A model generated the notes under the pieces. That model saw only the letters and a program-made list of their open reading frames with translations, was not told where the DNA came from and ran no database searches. A DNA stretch of 64,000 nucleotides from Thermaerobacter marianensis DSM 12885 (lineage in GTDB: Bacteria > Bacillota > Sulfobacillia > Thermaerobacterales > Thermaerobacteraceae). The position numbers and the translations under genes are program-made. Location: positions 186,001-250,000 of the forward strand of contig NC_014831.1 in assembly GCF_000184705.1 (NCBI RefSeq), written 5' to 3'. This document shows, one piece after another, positions 20,283 through 28,315 of the stretch (the stretch's first letter is position 1; each line of letters begins with the position of its first letter).

Positions 20283-21734
20283 ATGCGGATCAACCACAAC
20301 GTGGCCGCCCTCAACGCGTGGCGGAACCTCAGCCAGACGAACAGCCTGCTCAACAAGTCGCTGGAGCGGCTGTCGTCGGGCCTGCGGATCAACCGGGCGG
20401 CCGACGACGCGGCGGGCCTGGCCATCTCCGAGAAGATGCGGGCCCAGATCGCCGGCCTGCAGACGGCCCAGCGCAACGCCCAGGACGCCATCTCGCTGAT
20501 CCAGACGGCGGAGGGCGCCCTGAACGAGACCCACAGCATCCTGCAGCGGATGCGGGAGCTGGCGGTGCAAGCCTCCAATGATTCAATGACAGATGCAGAC
20601 CGAGCCAACCTCCAGAAAGAGGTTGAGCAGCTCATCGCCGAGCTTGACCGCATTGGCAACACGACGGAGTTCAATACGAAGAAACTCCTGGACGGCAGCG
20701 CCGGTGTGAGTACCGCAATTGCCAGCGGGAAGGCTCTAAACGTGTCTGCAACAGGAGACACGCAGGCTGGTTCCTATACGATCGACATCAAGGCTGCCGC
20801 GACCCGTGGTGAGGTCTGGCTAGCGCAAGCGGATGATGCCACCAGCACGTTCTGGACCACCTTTAGTGATGTGAACGCTACCCTGGTAAAAGATCTCGAT
20901 ATTACCGTCAATGGACGCAGGTATTTCTTTGCCGCTGGCACGAAGGTTCAGGATGTTATCGATACAGTGAATGCAGATTCGGCTTTGACTGGTGTAGAGG
21001 CGGACTTTAACGCCAATGCGATTCGCTTCCGGACGACAGACGTAGGTAGCGCCCGCCAGGTGTCCGTGACCATCAACTCCAATACCACATTCTTTAACGT
21101 GGCCAACGCCAGTACCGGGGCGACAAGTGATGTGAACGCAGCCACGGTCGCCGGTACCGATGCCGAGTTGGGTAGCCTTGGCGTAAACGGCACGCCCGTC
21201 AATTACGAAGCCGTTGGCAATAGGATTACGATTCTCTCCGGTCCGGCCAAGGGGCTGTCGTTCACAGTTGACGCGAGCGGGACGTACACCGGCGGCAGCA
21301 ACGCTGACGACGATCCCACAATCACGGTGGGAACGAATGGTGCGCTAACCTTCCAAATTGGCGCCAACACCGGACAGAGCCTTAGTGTTGCTATTGACGA
21401 CATGCGCTCTCAGGCACTCGGGGTCAAGACGGTAGACGTGTCGACCCGGTCGGGCGCGTCCAATGCGATCAGTGCCATCGACAGCGCGATCAACACGGTG
21501 TCGGTTCAGCGGGCCCGGCTGGGTGCTGTCCAGAACCGCCTCGAGCACACCATCGCCAACCTGGGTGTGGCGGTGGAGAACCTGCAGGCGGCCGAGTCGC
21601 GGATCCGCGACGTGGACATGGCCCTTGAGATGGCCAACTTCACCCGGAACCAGATCCTGCTCCAGTCCGGCACGGCGATGCTGGCCCAGGCCAACGCCAT
21701 GCCGCAGGCGGTCCTGCAGCTCCTGGGTCGGTAA
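20283..21734 (+). CDS. hag: Flagellin
   Basis: Subunit of the flagellar filament, exported through the flagellar type III apparatus. The 483-residue protein opens MRINHNVAALNAWRNLSQT and has the conserved D0/D1 N-terminal region (1-140), a variable middle and the conserved C-terminal region ending AMPQAVLQLLGR. The middle holds a flagellin hook IN-like stretch (DITVNG...GTKVQDVIDTVNAD). The ends are about 75% GC, the middle (about 20580-21420) near 48% in the stretch counted, so the outer domain may have been exchanged. ATG 20283 follows GAGGGAGGGG. Confidence 0.96.
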   Translation: MRINHNVAALNAWRNLSQTNSLLNKSLERLSSGLRINRAADDAAGLAISEKMRAQIAGLQTAQRNAQDAISLIQTAEGALNETHSILQRMRELAVQASNDSMTDADRANLQKEVEQLIAELDRIGNTTEFNTKKLLDGSAGVSTAIASGKALNVSATGDTQAGSYTIDIKAAATRGEVWLAQADDATSTFWTTFSDVNATLVKDLDITVNGRRYFFAAGTKVQDVIDTVNADSALTGVEADFNANAIRFRTTDVGSARQVSVTINSNTTFFNVANASTGATSDVNAATVAGTDAELGSLGVNGTPVNYEAVGNRITILSGPAKGLSFTVDASGTYTGGSNADDDPTITVGTNGALTFQIGANTGQSLSVAIDDMRSQALGVKTVDVSTRSGASNAISAIDSAINTVSVQRARLGAVQNRLEHTIANLGVAVENLQAAESRIRDVDMALEMANFTRNQILLQSGTAMLAQANAMPQAVLQLLGR

Positions 21735-22131
21735 TGACCGGAACCGCGTACCATATCGACGCGATATAAGCCACACCTCCCAAGCCCAGGTCCGCGGTGC
21801 GCTCCCCCTCACCCGGACCGGAGCGGCGTCTGTTGCGGCGGGCCGGCTGTCTTCCCGACAGCCGGCCCGCCCTGTTCCCGATGCGCAACGCTAACTGTCC
21901 GAGGCAGCCGTGGGCGCCGCGGGGCGGGCATCGGGTCCAACGTCTCCGGCAAATAGGACCACAGGACCGTTAAAAAGCACCGGTTCCCAACCGATATGAC
22001 GGTCAGATCCTGGCACGGACGGCGCCGGTCCGGTGCGTACCGTCAAACGGGCTCCCAGGTCCGGAACCCGGGGACCGGACCGGCTTCCAGGCGACAAGAA
22101 CACCAACGAACCGGCGGGAGACGTGAGGACC
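21735..22131 (+). other. Spacer between flagellin and flaG
   Basis: About 400 bases. It has the strong flagellin terminator and no recognisable gene. A GTG at 22033 would extend flaG upstream, but with no ribosome site. Confidence 0.4.
21837..21871 (+). terminator. Terminator after flagellin
   Basis: A perfect 15-base-pair stem (GGCGGGCCGGCTGTC at 21837-21851 with 21857-21871) and a TTCCC loop, followed by CTGTTCCC. Confidence 0.75.
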
Positions 22132-22524
22132 TTGACCATCCCACCCCAGAATCCGGTGGCCGGAGGCGGGTTCACTGCCGCCGGCGCGGGGTTCGCCGCA
22201 ACGAACCGCACGAGTTCTGGCCGGCAGGTGCGGGACGCCGGCGCCATGGGCGGCACCGGTGCGGCGGGCACGGTGCCGGGTAGCGCCCCGGCAGCGGCGC
22301 CCGCCGGGAGCGATACTCGGACCGGGCCCCTCCAGGATCTGGCTCCTGACCCCTTCGGCTACCGGCTGCAGTTCCACGTGGACGACGCCACGGGCCGCGT
22401 GGTGGCGCAAGTGGTGGACCGGGAGACGGGGGAGATCGTGCGGCAGGTTCCCCCAGAATACGTACTTCGAATCGCCATGTACATTGAGGCACTCCTGGGG
22501 CAGTGGCTGGACCGGCGAGGATAA
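22132..22524 (+). CDS. flaG: FlaG-family flagellar protein
   Basis: FlaG proteins influence filament length and lie between flagellin and fliD. The C-terminal half has the family core LQFHVDDATGRVVAQVVDRETGEIVRQVPPEYVLRI. The N-terminal half is Gly/Ala-rich. The start is uncertain: TTG 22132, GTG 22123 and GTG 22033 are in frame and none has an ideal ribosome site; 22132 gives a 130-residue protein, near the family's usual size. Confidence 0.82.
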   Translation: MTIPPQNPVAGGGFTAAGAGFAATNRTSSGRQVRDAGAMGGTGAAGTVPGSAPAAAPAGSDTRTGPLQDLAPDPFGYRLQFHVDDATGRVVAQVVDRETGEIVRQVPPEYVLRIAMYIEALLGQWLDRRG

Positions 22525-22590
22525 GGTGCTCTCCCCGGAGGCGCGTCCGAACGCACATTGGAAGGCACATCGCACGAGGAGGACGTCACC

Positions 22591-24009
22591 ATGCGCATCA
22601 GCGGCCTGGCCAGCAATCTGGACTGGGAGCAGCTGGTCGAACAGCTCATGCAGATCGAGCGGCGACCGCTGCTTCTGCTGGAGCGGCGCAAGCTGGAGAT
22701 CGAGACCCAGCGCAACGCCTGGAGCGACGTGCGCTCGCGGATTGCGAACCTCCGAGACCGCGTCGACGGAGTCCTAGCACAAGACCTTTTCGACCGCGTC
22801 GAGGTGAAGTCCAGCGACGCGGCACGGGTCAGCGCGGAGGCTGGCAGCGGGGCGGCGCCGGGAACTTATCGGGTCGAAGTTCAGCAGTTGGCGACTGCGC
22901 ACGCCATTGCCACCTATAGCGAGGTAACGACGCCGGCGAACTCCCAAAACCTCAGCGGAACCTTCACCATCTCCGTGACGGTGGGCGCGGCGACCATGGC
23001 AAGCTTTGACGTCACGGTCGACCCCGCCGACTCGCTCTACGCCATCCGGGACAAGATCAACGCCGCGGTCCAGGCCGCCATCAAGGCCAACCCCAACCTT
23101 GAGCCTTATGCCGTTCGCGCGGACGTGATTGGCGGATATCTGGTGATCACCCGCACGGAGACGGGCGCGGGGGGCATCGAAGTGTCGGGAGCCGTTGCGG
23201 AAGACCTCAAGCTGATCGACAACACCGGCGCCGAGCGTGTCGTAAGCGAGGGCAAAGATGCGCAGTTCAAGGTGAACGACGTGTCCTTCACCCGTTCGTC
23301 CAACACCGTCAGCGGCGTGATCCAAGGTGTGACCTTGGAGCTGCACCAGGCCGCCCCGGGCCAGCCGGTCGACATCACCGTGGCGTGGGACGACGACGCC
23401 GTCGTCGACGCCGTCAAGAAGTTCATCGAGCAGTACAACAGCACCCTGTCCTTCATGGCCCAGCAGCAGGATTACCAGGCCGCGGGCGGCGGCAAGCTGG
23501 GCGGCGACGTGCTCCTCATCACCCTGAGCAACGACCTGCGTCGCATGGTGTCGGCCCCCGTGAAGGCCCTGGAGGGGTCGACCGCCCTGGACCGGCTGGC
23601 GGCTGTGGGCATCACCACCCAGGACAAGTCCGGCACCCTGCAGCTGGACGAGGCCAAGCTGCGGCAGGCGCTGGCGGCGGACCGGGCCGGCGTCCAGCGG
23701 CTGCTGGCAGGCGACCCCGATTCCGCGAGTTCTACCGACGACGGGGTCTTCGTGCGGCTGCGCAAGGCGTTGGACGGCTGGCTCCAGGCCAACACGGGCC
23801 TTCTCGACCAGCGCATCGACTCCCTGGACGAGCGGGCCCGCGACTACGCCGACCAGATGGATCGCATGCAGTACCGCCTCCAGCTGCGGGAGCAGAACCT
23901 GACCCGGCAGTTCGAGGCGCTGGAGACCCTTCTCTCGACGCTCCGGTCCCAGGAGCAATGGCTCATCCAGCAGGTGAACCAGCTGGCGTCCCTGCGTCCA
24001 CAGCGGTGA
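22591..24009 (+). CDS. fliD: Flagellar filament cap protein FliD
   Basis: FliD caps the growing filament and helps flagellin fold. The 472-residue protein starts MRISGLASNLDWEQLVEQLMQIERRPL, the standard N-terminal motif, and has the helical C-terminal domain ending LSTLRSQEQWLIQQVNQL. ATG 22591 follows GAGGAGGA. Order flagellin-flaG-fliD-fliS is typical. Confidence 0.95.
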   Translation: MRISGLASNLDWEQLVEQLMQIERRPLLLLERRKLEIETQRNAWSDVRSRIANLRDRVDGVLAQDLFDRVEVKSSDAARVSAEAGSGAAPGTYRVEVQQLATAHAIATYSEVTTPANSQNLSGTFTISVTVGAATMASFDVTVDPADSLYAIRDKINAAVQAAIKANPNLEPYAVRADVIGGYLVITRTETGAGGIEVSGAVAEDLKLIDNTGAERVVSEGKDAQFKVNDVSFTRSSNTVSGVIQGVTLELHQAAPGQPVDITVAWDDDAVVDAVKKFIEQYNSTLSFMAQQQDYQAAGGGKLGGDVLLITLSNDLRRMVSAPVKALEGSTALDRLAAVGITTQDKSGTLQLDEAKLRQALAADRAGVQRLLAGDPDSASSTDDGVFVRLRKALDGWLQANTGLLDQRIDSLDERARDYADQMDRMQYRLQLREQNLTRQFEALETLLSTLRSQEQWLIQQVNQLASLRPQR

Positions 24010-24336
24010 ACGGCGGGGTACCGCGCAGGGTGTACGGGGCAGGGCCAGTCGCAGTGGGTCGCGCACCCAGTGACGCACGCCGTGAAGGGTGAGCACCGCC
24101 AGGGGGCCGTCCCAAGGGGACCGCCGCTGGGAACGCGTAGGCCTCAAAGGGAGCCCGGGGCCTGCCAGTGAACAGGTGTCGCCAACGGGTTTGCTAAAAA
24201 CGGGTTTGCTAAAGTAAAACGGCCGACGCGACGGTCGACGGCCGAGCCATCCACCGCCGAGCACCGGATCGCCGCCGCCGGCGGGGCGGCGCCGGCGGCG
24301 GCGCGACGACGCGGGCACACGAAGGGGAGGAGCACC
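24010..24336 (+). other. Spacer between fliD and fliS
   Basis: About 330 bases with no gene. It carries a tandem 15-base duplication in an AT-rich pocket and, after it, a GC-rich inverted repeat (CGCCGCCGGC and complement, near 24270-24298). No promoter pair could be settled. Confidence 0.4.
24184..24213 (+). repeat. Tandem 15-base repeat upstream of fliS
   Basis: AACGGGTTTGCTAAA occurs twice in a row (24184-24198 and 24199-24213), without mismatch. It is AT-rich against its surroundings and about 125 bases before fliS. It contains TAAA words like a flagellar -35, but no -10 at the right distance. Confidence 0.75.
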
Positions 24337-25128
24337 ATGCAGCCGGGGGATCGTTCCGCAGGGGATGCGCCATCGGGCGCTCAGACGGCGGAGGCGCCCG
24401 GGGGTCCGGATCCAAACCGGCAGGCGCCGGCAGGCGAGGTGGTGCCTCCGCACGCTCCGTTGCGGCCGGCCCTGTCGGGGCAGGTCCCAACGGGGCAGGT
24501 CCCGTCAGGGAAGGACGGGCCCGGCGGGTATGCCGGCGGGCCATCCACCGCCGGCTGGCCGTCCAACCGGTCTTCAAAAGGCGGCTTCCCCCTGGGCATG
24601 CCGCGCCGGGCCGTGGCCCATCCCACGCGCTCCTACCTGGCCACCCGGGTGCTGACGGCACCGCCGCAGGTGCTGGTCCTCATGCTGATGGACGGCGTGC
24701 TGCGGGAGGTGGCCCGCGCCCTGCAGGTCGACCTCAAGGCCCCTGGCGGCCGGGAGCGCCTCCACCGCGCCCTGACCCGCGCCCAGGACTTCCTGCGCGA
24801 GCTCATGCTGGCCCTGGATCACGAGCGCGGGGGCGAGCTGGCCGCGCGGCTGAGTGCCATCTACCTCTTCTGCCAGGAGCGCCTGATCGAGGCCAACGTC
24901 AAGGCGAACCCGCGCCTGGCGGCGGACGCCGTACGGGTCCTGGTACCCATCCGGGATGCCTGGGCGACGCTCTGTTCCGGAGGAACCGGCCCGGCCGCCG
25001 TGGCGGGCGGCGGCGCGGACGTGGCCGCCGGTGCGGGTGCCCGTGGCGGTGCCATGGGGCCGGGTTCTTCCGGCACCGGCGGGGAGACCCGTGACGCCCC
25101 GGGCGACGGGCTGGGGGTGCGCCCGTGA
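24337..25128 (+). CDS. fliS: Flagellin chaperone FliS with long extensions
   Basis: FliS binds unfolded flagellin in the cytoplasm and delivers it to the export gate. The FliS core (about 100-215: YLATRVLTAPPQVLVLMLMDGVLREV...) is normal. It is preceded by about 95 residues rich in Pro, Gly and Ala and followed by about 45 rich in Gly and Ala, making 263 residues where the family has about 130. ATG 24337 follows AAGGGGAGGAG. An internal start near the core cannot be excluded, but no ribosome site is seen there. Confidence 0.85.
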   Translation: MQPGDRSAGDAPSGAQTAEAPGGPDPNRQAPAGEVVPPHAPLRPALSGQVPTGQVPSGKDGPGGYAGGPSTAGWPSNRSSKGGFPLGMPRRAVAHPTRSYLATRVLTAPPQVLVLMLMDGVLREVARALQVDLKAPGGRERLHRALTRAQDFLRELMLALDHERGGELAARLSAIYLFCQERLIEANVKANPRLAADAVRVLVPIRDAWATLCSGGTGPAAVAGGGADVAAGAGARGGAMGPGSSGTGGETRDAPGDGLGVRP

Positions 25129-25568
25129 GCGAGGCCGACCTCTGGGAACTGATTCTGGAGACCCGCAAGGACCTGGACCGGTGGATCGAGCGGGGCCGCC
25201 GCGCCCAGGCGGCAGCGGGACGAGGGGACTGGGAGGCGGCCCGGGCCGAGCTGGAGGCACGCCGGTTCCTCCAGGAACAGGTGAGCGCCCGGCTCCAGCG
25301 GCTGCAGGCGGGGGCGGGGGAAGGGGGCCGCGGGCTCCCCGGCGGCCCGGCCGCCCGCCAGTGGCTGGCCCAGCTGGAAGAGCACCTGCGCCAGGCCCTG
25401 GAGGCGGACCGGCAGCTGCGCCTGGCCCTGGCCGTCCGCCACGAGGCCCTGGGCGAGCGGGCGCGGTTCCTGGAGCAGGCGCGGCGGGCCGTGGCCGCCT
25501 ACGCCCGGCATGGGCACCCGCACCGGCCGGCGTCCTCCGCCTCTAATGAATCCGCCCGCGGGGAGTGA
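25125..25568 (+). CDS. Small coiled-coil protein in the fliT position
   Basis: A 147-residue, mostly helical, Arg/Glu/Ala-rich protein (LWELILETRKDLDRWIERG...) that starts by overlapping the fliS stop (GTGA). FliT, the FliD chaperone, often follows fliS and is short and helical, so the position suggests a FliT-like chaperone. No diagnostic motif is seen, and it could be another flagellar export chaperone. Confidence 0.6.
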   Translation: MSEADLWELILETRKDLDRWIERGRRAQAAAGRGDWEAARAELEARRFLQEQVSARLQRLQAGAGEGGRGLPGGPAARQWLAQLEEHLRQALEADRQLRLALAVRHEALGERARFLEQARRAVAAYARHGHPHRPASSASNESARGE

Positions 25569-25858
25569 CGGCCCGCGGACGGTCCGGGCCAGACCGTTGC
25601 CCGGGATTGGACGCACCGGCGCGACGCGCACGCTGCCGGTTCCGCGGGGCGGAACTCGCCACGTGCTCTGCACGCCGAGCTCCCGCTTGTGCCGAGCCCC
25701 CGCTGGCGAAAGCCGCGGCGTGTCCCGCCGGTCCCACCTCGGCGAACCGGGGCGACCCCGCCCCCGGCGGGCCGCGGCGGCCCCACCCCTGACGTACCGT
25801 CCGGCCCGGCGCGCCGCTGGTTGACCCGCCTGCCGTCGACACCCCTTGACAGCGCCAA
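25569..25858 (+). other. Spacer before the metK promoter
   Basis: About 290 bases of GC-rich sequence with no recognisable gene. It separates the flagellar block from metK; with the leader below, the gene-free stretch is about 520 bases. Confidence 0.4.
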
Positions 25859-25888
25859 TTGACACCGCCTTTCGCAGGTTGCTAGACT
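25859..25888 (+). promoter_or_regulatory. Sigma-A promoter of metK
   Basis: TTGACA (25859-25864, perfect) and TAGACT (25883-25888) are 18 bases apart. A second TTGACA lies at 25846-25851. Transcription from here gives a leader of about 195 bases. Confidence 0.65.
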
Positions 25889-26033
25889 AACCTGGGTTTT
25901 AGCAGGCCCGGGTTTTCGCGCTGGTTCGCCGATTCCGGCGGGGCACTTTCCGGTGGAGCACCGCCCGGGGCGCCGCCGGCCGGGCCCGCCTGCCCGGATC
26001 CCCGTGCGGGGTCCGGGGCCGCAGGGATGGAGG

Positions 26034-26065
26034 CTCCTTCTCCTGGGGAGAAGGGGTTCTTTTAT
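26034..26065 (+). terminator. Attenuator-like terminator in the metK leader
   Basis: CCTTCTCC (26036-26043) pairs with GGAGAAGG (26047-26054), extended by weaker outer pairs, and is followed by TTCTTTTAT. It ends 24 bases before the metK start and downstream of the promoter, so transcription must read through it. A GC-rich hairpin (about 25993-26016) precedes it. No SAM-I, SAM-II or SAM-IV signature was recognised. Confidence 0.65.
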
Positions 26066-26088
26066 CTCGCGGAAAGGAGGAACCCCGC

Positions 26089-27336
26089 GTGACGCGTGCC
26101 AAGGGCCGCCACCTCTTCACCTCCGAGTCGGTGACGGAGGGGCATCCCGATAAGATCGCGGACCAGATCTCCGACGCGGTGCTGGACGCCATCCTGGAGC
26201 AGGACCCCCAGGCCCGGGTCGCCTGCGAGACGGCGGTCACCACGGGCATGGTCCTGGTGATGGGCGAGATCTCCACCACGTGCTACGTCCACATCCCCGC
26301 CCTGGTCCGCGACGTGTTGCGGGAGATCGGCTACACCCGGGCCAAGTACGGCTTCGACGCCGACACCTGCTCGGTGCTCACCGCCATCGACGAGCAATCC
26401 CCCGACATCGCCCAGGGCGTGCTGGACGCCTGGGAGGTCCGCCACGGCCAGGCGCCCGCCGACGAGTTCAGCCGCATCGGCGCCGGCGACCAGGGCATGA
26501 TGTTCGGCTTCGCCTGCCGCGAGACGCGGGAGCTGATGCCGTTGCCCATTACCCTGGCCCACCGGCTGACCCGGCGGCTGGCAGAGGTGCGCAAGTCGGG
26601 CCTCCTGCCCTACCTGCGCCCCGACGGCAAGGCCCAGGTGACCGTCGAGTACGAGGGGACACGGCCGGTGCGGGTCGATGCCATCGTCGTCTCGACCCAG
26701 CACCGCGACGACATCGCCCGCGCCCAGCTGGAAGAGGACATCCGGCGGCACGTGATCGGGGCCGTCGTCCCCGCCCACATGCTGGACGAGAAGACGCGGA
26801 TCTTCATCAACCCCACGGGGCGGTTCGTGGTCGGCGGGCCCCAGGGGGACGCGGGCCTGACGGGCCGGAAGATCATCGTCGACACCTACGGCGGCTACGC
26901 CCGCCACGGCGGCGGCGCCTTCTCCGGCAAGGATCCGACCAAGGTCGACCGCTCGGGGGCCTACGCTGCCCGCTGGGTGGCGAAGAACATCGTGGCCGCG
27001 GGGCTGGCGGAGCGCTGCGAGATCCAGGTGGCCTACGCCATCGGCGTGGCCCAGCCCGTGTCCATTCGTGTGGACACCTTCGGCACGGGCCTCATCCCCG
27101 ACGACCGCATCGAAGAGCTGGTGCGGCAGCACTTCGACCTGCGGCCGGGAGCGATCATCCATACCCTGAACCTGCGCCGGCCCATCTACCGGCAGGTGGC
27201 GGCCTACGGTCACTTCGGCCGGCCGGAGCTGGACCTGCCGTGGGAGCGCATCGACCGGGCCGCCGAGCTGCGGGCGGCGGCGGATCTGGGGCCGATGCCG
27301 GCCGACCCGCTGGCGGAAGTGGCCGTGACGCTGTAG
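26089..27336 (+). CDS. metK: S-adenosylmethionine synthetase
   Basis: Makes S-adenosylmethionine from methionine and ATP in the cytoplasm. The 415-residue protein has the family motifs [32 protein letters not shown] and [22 protein letters not shown] 26089 follows AAAGGAGG at 8 bases. It stands alone behind its own promoter and leader and is followed by a terminator, so it is probably a single-gene unit regulated by attenuation. Confidence 0.97.
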   Translation: MTRAKGRHLFTSESVTEGHPDKIADQISDAVLDAILEQDPQARVACETAVTTGMVLVMGEISTTCYVHIPALVRDVLREIGYTRAKYGFDADTCSVLTAIDEQSPDIAQGVLDAWEVRHGQAPADEFSRIGAGDQGMMFGFACRETRELMPLPITLAHRLTRRLAEVRKSGLLPYLRPDGKAQVTVEYEGTRPVRVDAIVVSTQHRDDIARAQLEEDIRRHVIGAVVPAHMLDEKTRIFINPTGRFVVGGPQGDAGLTGRKIIVDTYGGYARHGGGAFSGKDPTKVDRSGAYAARWVAKNIVAAGLAERCEIQVAYAIGVAQPVSIRVDTFGTGLIPDDRIEELVRQHFDLRPGAIIHTLNLRRPIYRQVAAYGHFGRPELDLPWERIDRAAELRAAADLGPMPADPLAEVAVTL

Positions 27337-27483
27337 GCGCGGTGGATGGCGCCGGGACTTAAGCACTCTAGCGCCGGAACGCCGGCACCCTAGATGGGTA
27401 ACGGGACGGCCGGCGTGGCAGGGGCGGCGGCGCCGCAGAAGCAAACGCGGTGGCCGCCGTCAGGACCTGGCGCGAACGAAAGG

Positions 27484-27510
27484 GCCCGGGTGGGACGAAC
27501 CCGCCCGGGC
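27484..27510 (+). terminator. Terminator after metK
   Basis: GCCCGGGTGGG (27484-27494) pairs with CCCGCCCGGGC (27500-27510), with one G-U pair and an ACGAA loop, followed by TTCGCTCATTT. Confidence 0.65.
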
Positions 27511-27548
27511 TTCGCTCATTTCCGCGGCCTTGAGGCGCCGGCGGCCGG

Positions 27549-27665
27549 GTGACGGGTACGGGGCCGGGTCCGGCCGGGGGGGTATTGGGCCGCTCCAGCG
27601 CCGCGATGTAGTCGGCCGGCAGTTTCGGGGCGTGACGGGCACGAGGCCGGCCGGGGGGGTATTGG
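27549..27665 (+). repeat. Pair of imperfect direct repeats
   Basis: Copy 1 is 27549-27588 and copy 2 is 27632-27665. Both begin GTGACGGGyACGrGGCCGG and end GGCCGGGGGGGTATTGG; copy 1 has an extra short insertion in the middle. Copy 2 is followed by a C run that can pair with its G run. Confidence 0.6.
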
Positions 27666-27812
27666 TCCCCCCCGCACGAGGGCCGGGTCTTGGTTCGAGA
27701 GCTTTGGGCGCCGCGTTACCGGCGGCGCCGTGACCTTCCGGCGTGCCGGTGAATATCCATGGAAGCGCACCATTCCGACCTCCTCCCGGCCCCGCGGGGG
27801 GTGTCCAAGTCC

Positions 27813-28313
27813 ATGGGGCATGACGCGCTTTGGTGGGCCCTGGCCCTGCTCGCCGCGGCAGGGGCCGCGGGCATCGTGGGCGAGATGCGGGCATCGTGGC
27901 GGCGGAGACGCCGGAGCCGCCGGAGCCGGCGCGGCGAGCCGAGCTGGGGCCCCTGGCCGCTGGTCGTCCTGGTCCGGGACGCGGCGTCCTTCATCGAGGG
28001 GTTCGTGGACGACCTGGCCGCCCTGGCGCCGGGCTCGCCCATCGTGGTGGTCGACTGCGGGTCCGCCGACGAGACGGCGTCCATCCTGCAGCGGTTGCGG
28101 CAGCGGGTCCCCACCCTGCAGGTGCTGCGCTGGCCGGCGGCCCGCCCGGGAGCCCCCGGTCCGCTGGAAGCCGCCCTGTTCGTCACGGGCGCGCCCCTGG
28201 CGCTGACCATCGATCTGACGAACCCCGCCGGCTGGCGGTGGCAGGATTTGCGGCCGCCGCTCCTCCACCTGCTCGAAGCGTTCGGATCTTGCAGGAAAAG
28301 CATGACAGGCTGA
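27813..28313 (+). CDS. Membrane-anchored, truncated GT2-like protein
   Basis: A 166-residue protein with an N-terminal membrane anchor (DALWWALALLAAAGAAGIVG) followed by a strongly basic run. After it comes a Rossmann-like segment, IVVVDCGSADETASILQRL, which resembles the first nucleotide-sugar-binding half of family 2 glycosyltransferases. The DxD and acceptor-binding half are missing, so transferase activity is doubtful. Start ATG 27813 was preferred to 27759 because the anchor then begins the protein. It is two bases before the cyclase gene, so the two are likely co-translated and may work together. Confidence 0.6.
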   Translation: MGHDALWWALALLAAAGAAGIVGEMRASWRRRRRSRRSRRGEPSWGPWPLVVLVRDAASFIEGFVDDLAALAPGSPIVVVDCGSADETASILQRLRQRVPTLQVLRWPAARPGAPGPLEAALFVTGAPLALTIDLTNPAGWRWQDLRPPLLHLLEAFGSCRKSMTG

Positions 28314-28315
28314 GA

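Larger units (their letters stand above)
27337..27812 (+). other. Spacer after metK with terminator and imperfect direct repeats
   Basis: About 476 bases. It holds the metK terminator and two copies of an imperfect repeat (27549-27588 and 27632-27665) that share GTGACGGG and GGCCGGGGGGGTATTGG. No gene is supported; the open frames on both strands look like composition shadows. Confidence 0.4.

Noticed and set aside
24195-24229. Sigma-D promoter before fliS (TAAA words followed by GCCGACGC)
   Set aside because: Spacing from any TAAA to GCCGACGC is 3, 8 or 23 bases, not about 15.
25890-26060. SAM-I or SAM-IV riboswitch before metK
   Set aside because: None of the conserved core words was found, so only an unassigned attenuator-like leader is claimed.
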